Part shown: one piece after another, positions 33,456 through 48,419 of the stretch
Layout: the number at the start of each line of letters is the position of its first letter
Numbering within the stretch: the first letter of the stretch is position 1
Assembly: GCA_036785705.1 (NCBI GenBank)
Contig: JAWUZG010000032.1
Span: forward strand, 10,992,001-11,056,000
Length of the DNA stretch: 64,000 nt
Direction: 5' to 3'
Source: Acanthornis magna
Lineage: Eukaryota > Chordata > Aves > Passeriformes > Acanthizidae
Translations under genes and position numbers: made by a program
The notes under the pieces: model-generated
Databases searched by the model: none
The model's input: the letters and a program-made list of their open reading frames with translations, nothing else
What the model was told of the DNA's origin: nothing

Positions 33456-36400
33456 AATCTCTTGCTCCGTGTCCCGTGCAGTGTACGTGCGGTGTGGATG
33501 GCTCTGCGAGGGTTGTTCAGGAGCAGAACACGCCGGTGTAAACAACCAGCGAGAGTCGATGACAGGCTGCAGTGCAAAAAGGCAAACAACAGTCTGATGG
33601 ATAAACAAGAGTACACTGGGAGATGTATGATGCCCTCATACTTCTCAGCTACTGGCCTTGCTTTGTTGGAGTCTGTGACAGGAAACCAGTGCTCTGGCTT
33701 TGAGGCTTCTTGGAAGAACAAGAATTGTCTAGGAAGCTCAGCCACCATGGGGTGATTGAATGAATTAGGGTTCCTTGAAGCTCCAGGAGAGGGGGTGTGG
33801 ATATTTCTCTGTCTGCTATGTCTACCTATTTCAAAAAATACCTACCTTGAAAATTTGAGAGAATAATTGTTTTACTGTGACCTTAAGAGGTAAGATTGGA
33901 ACCAGGTGATTAAATTGCAGAAAGAAAGTTGCAGTTTAAACAGCAGGGAGAACATTTCTAATAGGAGAAACAAACTGTGGGGCAGGCTGCTGTGGGAGAC
34001 AAACACCTTCTAGTAATGACCTGGGTCTGTATGAGTCTGCCTAGGTGGTGGAGATGGAATAAGTAATCTCTGAATGTCCTTCCCAGAGCTGTTTTCTTAG
34101 GAGCTGCTGTCCTGCAAGCTCTGCTGCTATGACACAGCATTGGACAGTTTTTAACAAGAGATATACTGAAATGCACGAGGTGTAACTTTCTGCTGATGCT
34201 AAGGGAAGTGCTGAAAAACTTTGAATTTACTGGAGTTATAGCAGAGTTATGTAGTGATTATGAAAATCTAGACCATAATTCCCTCAAAAAGTCACTGCTA
34301 ATTCTTAAGAGCAAAGTAGGACTGCCAGCACATTTGATTTCTGATTTAAAATAGGGAGTTGACAGTATTTGCAGAATGAAAGTCACTCTTGAAGAGATAG
34401 CAGTAGAAAGTAGAGGATCAGATGTCCTATAAGAAGAGCTATCAGATACATTGATCTGAATTTTTGAGTCTTTCAGGAGTTGTCTAGAAACAAATAATTG
34501 TGAGCAGGCAACCTAACTACAGATTGGAGTTGCACAAACATACAACAGGTGCTGTTCTCCCAGGCTGTTCCTAAGGTGAGGCCAAATCATATCTTAGGCT
34601 TTGTGGATTTCAATGCCCAACTCATTATTATAAAGAGACTTCAAAGTTGTGTTTGTGACTGTGCTGGTTACAACTGCGATGTTAGTTTACAGCTTGCAGA
34701 TTCAATTTACAGACTATGAGCAAGATACCTAGGGAGTGTTTTCATTAGTGGCTGTGACTTTGTGCCAAGCTTTGTCCTCCATATAACATTTCTGCAGCTT
34801 GCAGAAAGAACAAGCAAGGATAGAGAGATGTTCTGACATCATTAAACTTTTAGCTCTTGAAAAGGGTCTTTGGAGCTACTCTGTGTCTTTTCAAATATCC
34901 CATTAACATTTACAGAGGGAAGTCTGTCCTGGTTGTTCCACAGCACTGCTTGCTAGGGCAGCTAGTGACCATTCAAGGGACTCAGAGAATTACAGAGAAT
35001 GTAGCCAGTGAAACACATTTATCAAGGAGAAATCAGCCAAACCCAACCTGCAGGATTATGTGGGAGTACCTATAAGTATAGGAAGAGATATTTCACCTCT
35101 GCACCTTACAAATTTTGCATATCCACATATGAATAGAAGCAAAGAAGTTTGGGTTTTTTCTGTTCTAGAGCTTGCAGCTGCATATATAAACACCTTACAT
35201 TTGAAATCTTCCCAAAGATGGGGCATGCCCAGTGATATAGGTCTGATATCCTGGCAGTTTAACTCAACATCTCCAAATGAATGTTGATGTCATTTGATAC
35301 TTCTGTATTTCCATTCTTCTGGGGTGCTGATCCTATGAAAGAAGTTAGGATGCTGCATCAAAGTTAATACCAGAATTGCTGCCCTTGAATCATTTTAGCT
35401 TTACTGTCTGGGAAAACAATAGATTGCATAAATTTTAAAAGTCAGCTGCTGTGTTATTAATTTTTAAAAAAAATTATCATTTCTTGGTGAAGGCAGTAAT
35501 CATTAGCTCAAATGGGTGCACGCCTTGCAGCACGTAGAGCACAGACAGAGTCAGGCATGGAATTTTCTTTGGAGGCTACCAAGGAGTCTCAGCTGAGGCA
35601 CCTTTTCAAAGTCCGGATGTAATGCTCGTCCGCCAGCTGCACATATTTTGATTTTTTAGTCTGCCTTCAAGTACTTACATTGAGTATTTCAGAATCAGAA
35701 ATACAGATGAGTTTCAGTTCTTTGTTTCTGAAAATCCCTGAGTCCCACAGAGCTGTAAGTGATCTGCTCCTTTGAAAATGAGCTCACTGCTGTTCAGTGA
35801 CCTAACTATGATTATAAGAGCTTACCAGTAAGTTCAGATTGGAAAAAAAATGCCAATATGCAAAATGAAAAATATCTGGACACACAGTATTTACATAACA
35901 TGTGTAATTCCTCGTGGGTGAGCCTGGCAGGGTCTGAAAAACAGGTGACAAAAGGTATTTTAAATCCTTTTTCTCCTGGTGCCAACAAACACCTTGGTGT
36001 AATTCTAGTTATTCTCCTCAGCCCTCAGCATGCTGTATTAGATTTTATCTGGTTTTAATAGAGTAGTCAGGTTTTGTGCAAGTCTTTCCATCTATGAGTT
36101 AAGCAGAGAAAATGAAGGAGGTAGAAAAATCAAATGACTACACTGTTAGATTCTTTTTTCTTTTGTTATTTACAGCAGAGCAAACAAAATTTATGTACCA
36201 CCATCTTTTATGAAGAAGGCTGATGCTCAGGTAGAGGAGGTTTACATATATTTTGTGATTTAAAATCCCATTTTTAAAAGCTTATTTGGAAAATGCTAGC
36301 AGTTTGGAGAAAATACATGTTTAGCCACTGTCTGTTTCCACTGGATCCTATGCCTAACCCATCCTATTACAAGGTTCCAAAGCCGCAGGAACTTACCAAG

Positions 36401-39400
36401 TTTCCTTTCAATCTTCCAGACGATCTGCAAGTATTTCAGTAAGTCTTGTGTAGAATCCTAATACAAAGTTATCTCTCTTAATTAAGAACATGCAGTTCAG
36501 TACCCAAAGATTTTTTAAAACAGGTTTTTCTTTTAAATTTAATTATAGATAGAATTTATAGCTGGTTTTACGAAAGCATATCAGACAAAATATGTCAGAT
36601 ACATTCTCTGAAAGATTTTGCAAACAAAGAGAATATCTTCAAAAGCTTAGGAAACAGTTTAGTCCCCAGATGCCATGGGGAACAAATTCCCATTTTGAAA
36701 AATCTCCTGTAGGTGATTGTAACCGATGTACTAATTTTCTAAACAGACTTTCTGAAAAGAGATTTTATTTCAGATCAACCTTCTGGAGAGCCTTTCATGT
36801 GCTAAACTAATGTGAAACTTCAGGCATGCACGCACAATATCCAATTTCATGCAGCGTGGTGGAGAAGCAATTGTCACTTCAGCGTGCTCAGATAGGTCAG
36901 GACCTGGTGCACATGCAGTTGCCACTGACTGCATTGTGAGTGGGACACCTGAGAAGTCCTGCTCAGTGGCCCTGACCCACCTGTGCCAGGCATCATATAG
37001 TCATGGAGCAAAAGTATCGTCCCTGCTCCAGAAAACGCACTGTTAGCGCATGGAACGGGGAGGACACAGAAGGATGTGGACATAGGAAATAGGGAGGCAA
37101 CTATAAAGGAGCAGGGAAATCAGTCTTGATTTGTATGTAGTATATGTCTGGTAGAGCCCTGGTGAAGACAAAATTCTGAACCAGATCCTTGCGTCTTCTG
37201 TTTGAATCTCATTAAAGCCACAAAGCATCCACAGCTATGAACTTTAACTGTGTAATTAATTGGGGCTTATTCTGCTTTGCATGACAGGTACTTTAAAGGC
37301 ATGTAGAGACCATTAAGATTACTTTGATTAGGACCTGTAGTGGTGTCATGATTGATTTTAAGGGTCAGTGGAAAGACTGTGATGGGAGTTGAGTTCAGCT
37401 ATAAAATTTTGAAATAATTGCAAATTTGGTGGTGAGAGATTGCCTTCTTGTTTAAATGTTTTTAAAAAGCCTTCCTTTTTTTATTTCTCCCCTATGTAAC
37501 TAAATAGTTATTCTGGAAATATCATTAAAATGGGTTAAAAAGAAATACTATTCACAAAAGGAGTTTCATCATTACATTTTATTTTCTCCATGGAAAATAG
37601 CAGGGTTTTAATGTAGTTTAATGTCAAAGCCCTGGAGATATAATTGTTGTGCATTTGAAAGGAAAACATTAATTAAATGAATGTGTGACTTCCCTGATTA
37701 GCTTTTCTTCCTTTTGGAGAGTTGCTGTTGAATCTCTTTTGTGCAGAAATTGAGAGTGAAAAAGTCACATGAAAAACCTGAGAAATGAAAGAAATTAAAA
37801 GCACCCTAAAATTGCTGGCTCTATCTCCTCTTCAGCAAATACTGCCTTCATAAATAGAAAGGATGACCACAGTATTCTGGAGCTGCCTTGCCATGCAGAA
37901 GGTGATTCAGAAATGGAGGCGGTCCAGAAGAATGATGGGGGTGGTGAGGAGAGAGGAACAATTCCAAATTTAATAACATTGGAAAATTTGACTCAAATCA
38001 GAACTTCATTACAAGCTTCTTTTCTGAAATTTGGAAATATCGGAACAGTGCAATTTCTCCAGTGGTTCAGTATTTGACTTTTTGCAGCCTGAGGAGGGGT
38101 AATAAAGCAACTCAGTTTGGAGCTAGCTCCAGAGAGCTCCTGCATCTTAGGCATGTTGTTGCCGAACGCTGAAATAAAGCCAACAAGTTTTGTGCCTCCA
38201 AGAGACTGACCTCATTGCAAGGCCTTAGGAAGCAAAGTATTCTAAGACTGTGAAAATCTTTATCAGCCAACTATACCGGGAAATATTTGGGTCTGAGTTA
38301 AGGGTTACAGACAATGGTGTGTAGCTAAAAAAGACAGGTGCCTATCTGGCTGTACTTCAGAATAGTTCATGTACCATTCCGTATGGGGTGTGTATGAACC
38401 TCTGGAACGAGCAGATAATATTTTTGAGAGTTCATGCTTTGGTAATTTTATACTTTTTCCACAGCTGGGAGGTCTCCTGGAAAGTGTTGCAAAAAATGAG
38501 CATTTCTTTGCAAGTTTCGATTTTGAAACAACAGGAAAATAAGGAAGAAGTGAATGCAGATTAGAAGGGATGTTGCACCTTGCCACACTAAGCCACAAGC
38601 ACAAGGGCCTTCTGAGTTTCCAGTTTTGAGAATTCAAGATGGCCCAGATAGCTGTTTGGGCCTGAGGTTTGTTATCACTGGTGCATTGGCAGAGAAGGAG
38701 TATTGATCATGTTGATATAATTCTAGGAGATAACTTCCGAATTTATCAGAATTTCTTGTTTTTGTCTTTTACTGCCTTTCAGTTTTGATGCTGAATGTGA
38801 ATCTTCAAACTAAGATATTCTTGAAAGATTTCAATTTTGAGAGCATTTTATGATGAGTGCATTACATATCTTTGCAATGTGATAATTCAGCACTTTATGG
38901 CAATGATTTCACTCTGTAAAAGTTGTAATTCAAAAAGTTAGGGAAAAGACCATAAACCTTTTCTGGAATTGTAGAAAAATTGCGAAGTCTAACTCACTAG
39001 GCAGAAGCTTGGAAATTTCAGTGAGCTGAATTTCAGATTTGATTCAAATATTCCAGATTCACTGAGTTGTGATAGTTTCCCTTAAGTGATCTTCCTGACC
39101 TCATTTAATAAAAATATTTCAAGAAAAATAAAACTCAGACTGATTCAGTCTTTGATAATTCAGAACCTTGGTGGAGGGCAGAGGTGGGGGAGTGGTGTGT
39201 GTGGTGAGTGTGTGTGTATTTGCACTTCCCTGAACCCTTTTGGTAATATTGAAAAATATACTATTTTTCCTGACAGTGTTGCCTAGAAGACTCCAGTTAT
39301 GGTAGTGAATATTTCTCTCATTATGGATTAGTGTCTGCTATGATGGAGACCTAAATACACCTGTTAGGTAAAAGACGGAGTTTTAAGACCTACATCATAT

Positions 39401-42400
39401 GAAATCTGCATCTCACAGTAAATACTTAAATATGCAGCTGTTGTCTTATGGACTGATTCTCTTTGGACCAGAAATTTGAATTGAGGATTAAAGAAACTTT
39501 TCCCCAAAATTGTTTTTTAAATTTCTGAACTCTGGGTAAAGAAACTATGTAGCCAGAAGTCATATATTATGGTAAAACAAAATTTTTGTTGTTGCAAAAA
39601 AACTTAAATAGATCAAGATTTGCACCAAAGTCAAAAAGACGGTAAGAAGTGGCATTCAAACAAAAAACAAGTTTTGGATTCTGGTGAGAGGCAGTATTGA
39701 GTTAGTTGCTTCAGAATAAAAAGAGATACTGAAACCCAGAACTTTAAGCCCAAAACCTCCCAAGGAGAAACGCCTGGTTTTGGCCTAGTATGTGTTTATC
39801 AGTTCTTAAAATTCCAGTTTCGTGGCTCCAAACTCATAAAACAATGAAGAACACCTTTAATATTAGCAGATGAATATGTTGCTATCAAAAGGCAGCTCCA
39901 GTCAAACTGTTGATGAATTGTATGTTTGAAAATGGTTTAAATTCTCATCTTGTATCAATATCACAAAACACCGTGATCTGACTTCTCAAGAGCGTGAATG
40001 AGGTAGTGTTAAATGAAGATTTCCAACTCCAGTTAGGCCCTGCACAACAAAATGTTTCCATCCGTGCTAGTAATCACATGGATCACATTTCAAGAGTAAT
40101 GTTATGGATTTGCTAAAGCAAAGGAACTCCAAACTGGATTTTCTTGCACACAGATTTTCTCACTGATTCCCACAATATGAATACAGTTAAAATGTGCTGA
40201 AAATGGGTTTGGCACTATGCACGTTGTCTGGTAAAATAGTCCTTCACTTCAGCTGTCTATAGACCGAAAAACAGATTGAGAAAAGTTTAACTATTGAGAA
40301 GGCAGACAGCAAAAGAAACTTGAACACATATAGAAAAACTTAGCTGCAAGTGTTATGATGAAAGACAACTAATTTGTTTTTAGACAAACAGACAGAGTTT
40401 TTATGTCTGTTGATTACAGTGATGATCCATTGCTTAGAACTGATAAACTGAATTTATAGGCTAATGTTACAGGATTTATTTCTTCCTGAACTCATATGAA
40501 GTATCATCACTTACCTTGAAAAACAGCACTTTTACCTCATAACATATTGAATTACTGAGTCTATTAATTTTTTCCAATGTTAAAGAATGCCTAGCAATAA
40601 AACTTGTTGAACATTTTAAGTGGTCCCAGTGAGACACATATCAGCCTTGGCCACTCGGAGGGAAGGGTGGTTTGTTCTCCAGATGACAGTGGATCAAATT
40701 GTCATGGTACACAGAGATTCATCTAGAGATTCAGGGCACCCTTAATTCTCAGTTATGCCAGAGGGGCTTAGGAACGCTCAGAAATTTGTAACTTGGGAGG
40801 CTTCTAGATGAGGTGCTGGCGTGGGGGTTATTCAGACTGATGAGCTCTGTTCACAGTGCTCCTTTCAGGGAGGCATGAGACCTTCCATCTAGCTCATGAG
40901 CCATGCTTCCCTCCTGGGTGACATCCTGCCCCTTACAATTCCAGAACAGTGAAATATATAGACCTTCAGTAAATTAAATTAAAAAAAAAAAAACAGTATT
41001 TTTTACTTGCAAAGTTAGTGATGTTTTCTTCATTGCCCTGGTCAGGTTCCAGTGCAACTTCAGGTGACCTGGAAACACTGCTGGCCTGACAGCTTGGTAC
41101 AGAACCAGCAGGAGGGACTCATCTCTATAAAAGCCCTTAGTTAATTAAATGTTGCTAGACAGTACCTGCAATGTTTTCAGAACTGAAAATTCACAAATTC
41201 TATATTATGGGCCACAGGACATGTGACATTTTGGCCTGTCTTCTTCATCTCCATGAATATTTTGTGTAGTTCAGATTAATCAAATCTTAACTAGACAACA
41301 GTGATTCAGCCTTCTCTACTGCCATCTGTCCTTGAGGGGTGATCTCTAGGAAACACTGACCTGTTTTCCGCTCCCTTTCCTTGTTGACATTTCCCCACCC
41401 AGATCTTTACCTACTCAACTTTTGCTCTCTGCCAGGCTTTTCCATATGTCTTCCCTTCCAGTAGCATGTCGCTCTTGGGGTTGCACTGAGGACTCATATG
41501 CAGATTTCCTTCCTCCTCCTTTCCTTCTTCCTCAGTTTTATTGACTTCATTGTTGGGGTTTCTGCTTCTCTTGAGAGAGTTTACGACCATCCAGAAATTA
41601 CCTCTGCTAGGAAATTATTCTTTTCCTTAAAGGAATGTGTTCTTAAAAACAACACTAACCTTTCAGGGTAGACTCAAGGGATGAGTAATATTTTGGCATA
41701 CTCTCAGCAGTTCACATTCTCTCCTCTTTCTCTTTCCTTTCAGTTCCATTGTGTGGATTTTCTAACTCTCTTTAGAGCACAATTGGAAAGCATATCTTTA
41801 TCTCTTTCACCACAGTTTGTTTTTTTCCTCTCATTTTCCTGCTCTGGGAATTCAAAGTACTGTGAACAAATAATAATGGGTAAGCAGTGCTTTAATGACC
41901 ATTCTCCTTAATTTCTCAAGGTTCTGTCAGATAATGGTTTTTGTCTTCCTCATTTTTTGCCATCTGTAATGAAGACAATGCAAGCCTCAGGATTTTTCAG
42001 TAGACATCTGTAATAATTCTCCACTTCCTTTCATCTGCAGAAATTGGGCTCAGTCTATCCTCTTCAGAAATAAAGGGTCTGGAAAGTATCGACAGTATAA
42101 ATCTCTGTTCCTTACTCTCATCCAGCTGAAATGGTGTGGGCTTTTTTTCACCTTTTTTTTTCTTTTTTTTGTGAAGAGGGCCAGAAGATTACTGGGATGT
42201 CACCAGTCTCCTCTGCTAAGCTGCATAATTGCCAACTTGAAAAAGTTCCTGGATGCTTCTCTTTCCCAGCACATGCTGTTCTACTGTTCACACCATTTAT
42301 TCTAATACTTGTCAGGCATGCAGTGCTTTTTAATTTTTTTTTTTAACACTAATCAGCCTGAAGAACCCATCCGAGGATAAGTGTTAGTACATTTTCAAGG

Positions 42401-43914
42401 AAGACATGTTCAGAATGATTAATTTCTGAAGGAGAAAGGGGTGAAAGCCATTGCACCTGCTGGCTTCCAGAGCAGTTAGGGTCACAGAGGTGACTTCAAG
42501 GCCAGGTTTCCAGCAGTGTTGACCTCTTGTACCTTCTGTTGCCTTTGGCTGGGGTGGGAGGAGGTGGCCTGGGCTATGTCTGCTTGGGGACAACCATGTG
42601 GAGACTTGCACTAGCATGAGGCATCCCTGTGACCATGCTGAGGCCAAGAGGATGCTGGGGACACAGCCCTGTAGGAGGCTTTCCAGATCACTGACCCAAG
42701 GCCAGCTGCAGTAGATAATCCGTTCTGGCAGCTGACTGGACTCCTCCAAGAACAATCTGGGAGCCCACTCACTTTGTTTGCTGCCATCTTGCTGCCATCC
42801 ATTTAGTCCCCGTGTTGGGAATCTTGTTTTCATCCACATTGTTCTGCTCATTAGAACATTTCTTCTAACACCTACCCTAAACCTTTAATCTATCATTTAT
42901 GCATATGGGCTGAGCTTCAAAAATCATGACGAGGTGATTACCAACAGTGTGCTTCACTGACTTTTTTTTTTTTTTAATGATTCTTCAATGCTTAGGTTTT
43001 TTCTAAACAATTAAACAATGTTGTTTGTCATGCTAATTTCTTTTCATTTCCATCCAGAAATGAGTCTCCTCCTAGCATGCCCCTTTATCCCATCTCATCA
43101 GCACAATGCTGTTGTAGGATGAATGCAGTACAACACACTTTGTATGGGACAGCTGCTCTTGGGAGCACAGAAGCCAAAGCGGCTCAGAGACAGAGACATG
43201 CTTGTAACATGGAGCCTCCATTGAACTGCGCTTTAGAGTAACAGTGGGGGAACAAATGAGCTCCGGAACAGTCTGGGTAGCTTGGAATCATTCTGTGACC
43301 CTGCATGAAATACCACTGCCTCTTCTATTGCTTGGCTGTTGGGGATGTAAGCAGCACAGGCAGGTGGACAGGAATCCCAGGGAAATAAAAAGTAAAGGCA
43401 TTTTCCATCAGGATCCTTTGACAGTGCCATTCCCCTCTGTGGTCCAAGACCAGCTAGGACAGACCTTCAGGGCACACTGCAGTGTGTCCCTTAGCTGGCA
43501 GAGGGGATCAGTGCTGTCCAGTTTGCTCTGCACCTGTTGTGAATGCCTTTCTGCTTGTCTCACTTTCCTTTTCCATGATCTGATGTAATTTTTGCAGATG
43601 AGGCATACATGGAAAGATTCCAGCAGACCTCTAGTAATTTTTTCCATTGAATAATGCTTTATCCTTTAAAAATTGTTTTAAATAAATATGATAATTAATA
43701 GAGATAGTAAAAAAATTAGGAACATAAGGCATTTTTGGAGGATGAGCAAAGACCACCCAGTATATCACATATTTCCCTTACCCACGTATCTTCCCAGCCC
43801 GGCTCTAGCCAATTGCTGCACAAACAGCTCTAATATTACAATCCTGACTATTTTGTTGGTTATGTCTAGATTTGCCACAGTCATAATTAAAATTTTTGCT
43901 GTGCTTGTGACCAA

Positions 43915-44040
43915 AGAATCACAGAGCATCCCACAAATTACAGAAATCAGGGTTGCTAGGAACTTTAGCTGATCATTATTTCCATTGCTTTCATGACCGC
44001 TTGACATGCCTGACAGATATTTGTCTAACTTGTTCTTAAA
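43915..44040 (-). mobile_element. Ancient CR1-like fragment
   Basis: AATCACAGAGCATCCCACAA, ATTACAGAAATCAGGGTTGC and then CTGACAGATATTTGTCTAAC and TTGTTCTTAAAAG resemble the reversed 3' part of old amniote CR1 copies (form: CAGAATTACAGAAT...GGGCTGG... CTGACAGATGTTTGTCTAACCT...CTTAAAAAC). Divergence is high, so the limits are approximate. Confidence 0.55.
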
Positions 44041-47000
44041 AGTTTTGTGCCTGCCATTGTGCTGCTTTCATCTCCCAGCTAAACCAATGCTGCACTTCAA
44101 TAGCCACCCCTCAACCACTGCTGTTGCTAACAGCAGGAATTCTTGCTCCCACAAGTTTCCATTCCAATGCCTCTAATGAAATTGATGTCGAGATGATAGT
44201 TGGAACTGGGTTCCGTGTTTTACTCTTCCTGGGTAAAAAAACTCCCCCCAGAATTTCATTGCATAAAGCCCACTGACACAAACAGAGGTGCATTTTCTCA
44301 CCTATGCACTCAGAAGCAGGTTGTTTTTGCCAATTGCAGTGGCAGCAAGGATAGTCTCGAGAACCTGCTTCTCCTTTCTTTCCATATATGGCTTTTTATT
44401 TATATAGGTGCTCACAAGGGAAAGTGCTCCCAGTGCTCTGGCACCTCTGTCAGACTCTTAAGTGTATTAAAATGATCACTTTCCATTTCCTTGAGTGTAG
44501 CCCCGAAACAACAAGATCAAAAGGAAGGAAATGAGTTCACCTCTCTGCCATCTGCAGTTTTATGTCCCTCTGTTTCCCACCCACCTCCTTGCAGGCAAGG
44601 AATACAATTCCCGCTCTGAGACTCATAACTGCATGTGACTTCGGTGGTGGAGGGGGATATTTTCCAAGACATTGAACCCTAACAGAGAATTTCCTGCTAT
44701 GCTCCCGCTCTTGCAGCAGTGGGTCTCAGCAACAGCACATTGCTATGGTCTGACCAGCTGCTGTGGAAAAAAGAGGACATCTCTTGGGAAATGCCTGGCT
44801 TCCCAAGACTGGTTTTATAAACCAGGTCTGGAAGATAGCCCATTGCCGGGGCAAGTCTGTGGAGAGCCCACATTTGGTATCTCCATGAAAGGAAATGCCT
44901 CACCAGAAGTGAGAGGCTGAGCTGATTAGCCGTGACCTCTGAGCAGAACCAAACCACTGCCCTGTGCAGAGCACAGCACCATCATCTCATCTCATCTCCA
45001 GATGACACAGGCTTTTCCTGTGTTCCAAAGCTCATATCCAAACAAAAAAATAAATACAAGAGCGCAATCCTTTAGCCATCTGGTAAATGGAAAATTCAAA
45101 CTTTGCCATAGAAGTTGCTAATCTCCTCCTGGCAGCTGGGATGCTGACCAGACACCCTGATGCAGATCCAAGCAGCAGAAGGCAGGCACACACCTGTCAG
45201 GAAACGAGAAGAAAGTGTGGCTCTTCCGACTGCTCCACACAAGCAGCCAGTATCACCTCCCCAGAGCCAAACCCCTCATGTCTCAAAATGCTACGTAATG
45301 CAGCTGGCAGCCCCAGTCAGTGGAGTCAGAGCTTTTAAATCAGGCAGTCACTGGTGTATTGCCCTCACCACATCCCATGGTTGTTTATTAATGCAGTTCT
45401 GAGTTGTGGATGCAACGCAAATCTGAGAATATTGATGTCAAGGCAACTTTTTGTTCCCTCTTTTATGAGCATCCTATCCTCAACAAGAGGACAGTGAGGT
45501 GGGAGAGGAGTCGAGGAGACAACTGGGTTTTGTTTTGCCATGTCTGCAGAGGAGTAGAGATGAGGAGTAGTAGGAAAGGTATCAAGCAAGTGAACCATTG
45601 CTCCTGTTTTAAAAATAAATATTTAGACTTCTATCTTCAGGGATCTGGGGTATGAGTCCTGAAGGAATGGGGGAAAATCCGAAAATCTCAAGCTGCAATA
45701 CCAGAAGCAACACCGGAAGAGCAGAACACCCTGACTTGAAAGCCCTGATGACATTTGTTGTTTTCCCACTCAGTGCTGGTTTTTTTGAAGCTCCTCATGC
45801 ACTGCATGGTGAACTGAAGTCAGACTCTAAACTTTTATCTCGTGAGGCTCAGAGCACTCTAGACCCTCTCTGGACTTGATCCAGTACATATCTGATGAGG
45901 AGTGGATAGGCTGAAGCGCCTGACAGCCACAATCCATGGCACTGATAAGAAAGAAATGCTAGGCTGTTTTCAGACCATGGAAACAGCAAACCCAGCCCTC
46001 TTCAAAGTACCCTGAGGGCCATGCCTGCCTTTAGAGCATGGCTGGCAGGTGGGAGCTCTGGGCACTCCTTGTCTTCCTTTGCCCTATGGGGCACAGCTCA
46101 GGGTGACAGCAGAGCTCTGACAAGCCCTGGGCTGGGTCTGGGGGGACCCTCTGGCTGCTACTGCTGGCAAGGCAGGCAGGGTTGGAGTTTGCTGTCCCTG
46201 CTTTCTGCCCTCTGGAACTGCATCCCGTGGGAAGCCTGGCCCAGGCAAGGGCTATGTGGCGGTCAAGGCTCACCTGCTTGGCCTGGTTATTTAACCAGGA
46301 AGGGATAATTTTCTGTGAACAGCTGTGTCCACAGGTAAAAGGAAATGTCAGAATTGATTTCCAGAAATAGGTGCCTGATTTAAGCCCAGCTCAGGTGAGG
46401 ATGTTTTTTATTATTAGTAGTTAAATGCATTAGAGGCAAAAAAAAGTGAGACATATCCTGAAAGACTTTCACTTTAATGAAGTAAATTTACTTTTCCTGC
46501 TTATTGCTTCTTCCATTTCTCTAACTGGGGATCCTATATGTAGCATTTTATGGAGGATGGGAGAAACAGTTCAGAAACTGGCATTATGTTCCCTTGTTTT
46601 CCCATCCTATTCCCATGGAGATTTAGGGAGGAACTGCTCCAGACACAGCATTTGGCAGGGTTTGGCCTTTATTTTTTTCTGAGCCCAGAAAGCTCTGTCT
46701 CTGTTTGATCCTGATGAGACTGGTGTTGAGGAATTTGCCACCAGTAAAAAGGCCACTGCGCTTTCGGGGAGGATGAGAGTGCAAACATTCGCTGCTGCTC
46801 CGGGAGGAGGAAGGCTAACAGAATGCACAGTAGCCTTATTTAACCTGTGTGCTGCCCCTCAGACATCCTGACATCAGAACCTGCCGCGATGGCAAAACAG
46901 CGCTGCTCCGAGTCTGCAAAACTCATCAGGACATTCTGCTGCTGCGGGGACTGGGGCCAAGCAGCAAAGACAATCTGCCTCTGAATGCAATCAAACACGA

Positions 47001-48419
47001 GTTTCTGCTCTGAAGGCTGGAGGGGAATGCCAGGAGGACCATTTGAGTGCTAGTGGGACGTCTGGCCCCGGGGCCAGGCAGTGTGCCAGCCTGCACTGAC
47101 CCGCTCGGCCACCGCTGCCTGTCTCTGCCCAAGAAAATGCTGGGTCATTTTAAGAAGAGCTGTAAACCAAGACCTTTGGTCTGCCAATATTTAAAAGATA
47201 CCCACACTGTTCCTGTGGCTGCTATGGCTGAGGGCAAAAATCACATTCTAGTGAATATAATGCCATACCTTGAATTATCAGGATCAATCTCTAAGGTAAA
47301 TTGGCAGTGTTTCAGTATTGTCACATTTGTTTATGGTTTAAAATACATTCAGCAGAGATTCAGGGTTTTTTCAGGCTGAAGAAAAGAAGGTTTACAAATA
47401 CTAACAGGCTGGGCACCTCTTAGACCTCTTGCTGGTCTCTATCCAAGCTTGGATCCAACTGCTTTTCACCATTAAGGTGAAATTCCAAGCTGCAGCAGTG
47501 CTGGAAATTTGCTCCTCATCCATTTTTCCTCTAGTTCCAGGAATGAAATAACATTATAAAAAATGCATCAAAACAAGCCTGGAAAAATATTTGCTGTAGT
47601 GCAGAAACCAGGAGATAAGAAGACTCAATGACCAGAGAAATTTCTGTGCACATGTACCCAAATAGAACCAAATTTAATTGGCAATTATTATTATTTTTTC
47701 CAGACTAATTTTTTCTGCAACAGTTGAACTACTACATAATTTTCTCTAATGTCTGTGTGCTTCTCTCTAAGGTCTTATTTGTACTCTCCTCTATAGCAAA
47801 GGACAGTAATTCTTGTACATGATGTGATTTGTTGTCTCAGCTGCTCTTAAACAACACAGACTTATTGTCAAATTGGTCTGCTGAATAAAATCATTAGTTG
47901 AATAAATCTGAGCAGTGTGAAAAGCTCAGTGAAACTTCTCACCAATATTTTACAGTCTCCTGTCCGAATAAAGCTCTTTTGCTCAGACTTTTGAACAGCT
48001 GAGTCCACATATTTTACAACCCCAGCATTAAATACATTATTTCTTTTAAGCAGAGATCCCAGTGAAATAAAGGCAAGTGAATTGGGATTGCTGGCATTTG
48101 CAGTGGGAAAAGAGTGAAGCAGTTGGTTAGAGCCCTCAGTGAGTTTGTGTCTCTCAAGCAGTGCACCTCTCCCTGCGGCTGTGCCCAGCGCTCGCTGCCT
48201 GTGGCTCTGACACAAGGAATGGCAGACAGCTCTCAGTCCCACCAGCCTTCCTCCTGTTTTATGCCTTCTCCAGGCACTCAGGGCTTCTGGTTCATGCCCT
48301 GGACTCTCACAAATTGGGTTGCTGAGCCTCCACCGCAGCTGGATATCACTGAGGGTGTCCATTCCCTAGTACAGAGAGGGACTTGCTGCCCTTTTAATTA
48401 TTGAGGGGTGACCATTTAT
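44041..48419. other. No gene seen; GC-richer stretch at 45.9-47.2 kb
   Basis: Coding homology is absent. The 46.0-46.3 and 46.7-47.15 kb parts are richer in GC and in CpG than their surroundings and hold overlapping ORFs on both strands, without a recognisable domain or splice-supported exon series. Confidence 0.6.

Larger units (their letters stand above)
31351..43914. other. Gene-poor DNA between CD109 and the distal flank
   Basis: I see no exon series, no recognised protein homology and no RNA gene over these 12.5 kb. Local features are a T14 run (31964-31977), a 16-bp tandem duplication (33424-33455), an A15-type run (about 40979-40993) and GC-richer patches at 31.5-31.75, 32.9-33.3 and 42.4-42.85 kb. 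ORFs of up to 155 codons occur in the GC-rich patches on either strand but have no recognisable domain. Confidence 0.6.

Noticed and set aside
33960..34100. Possible CR1 3' end in forward direction (GGCAGGCTGCTGTGGGAG ... CTGAATGTCCTTCCCAGAGCTG)
   Set aside because: Only loosely similar and lacking the terminal ATTCTATGA repeat; not convincing.
42384..42851. 155-codon minus-strand ORF in a GC-richer patch
   Set aside because: No family resemblance; GC-rich DNA gives long chance ORFs on both strands here.
46888..46992. Short ORF starting at an ATG in good context
   Set aside because: Only about 34 codons and no homology; kept only as part of the GC-rich island observation.
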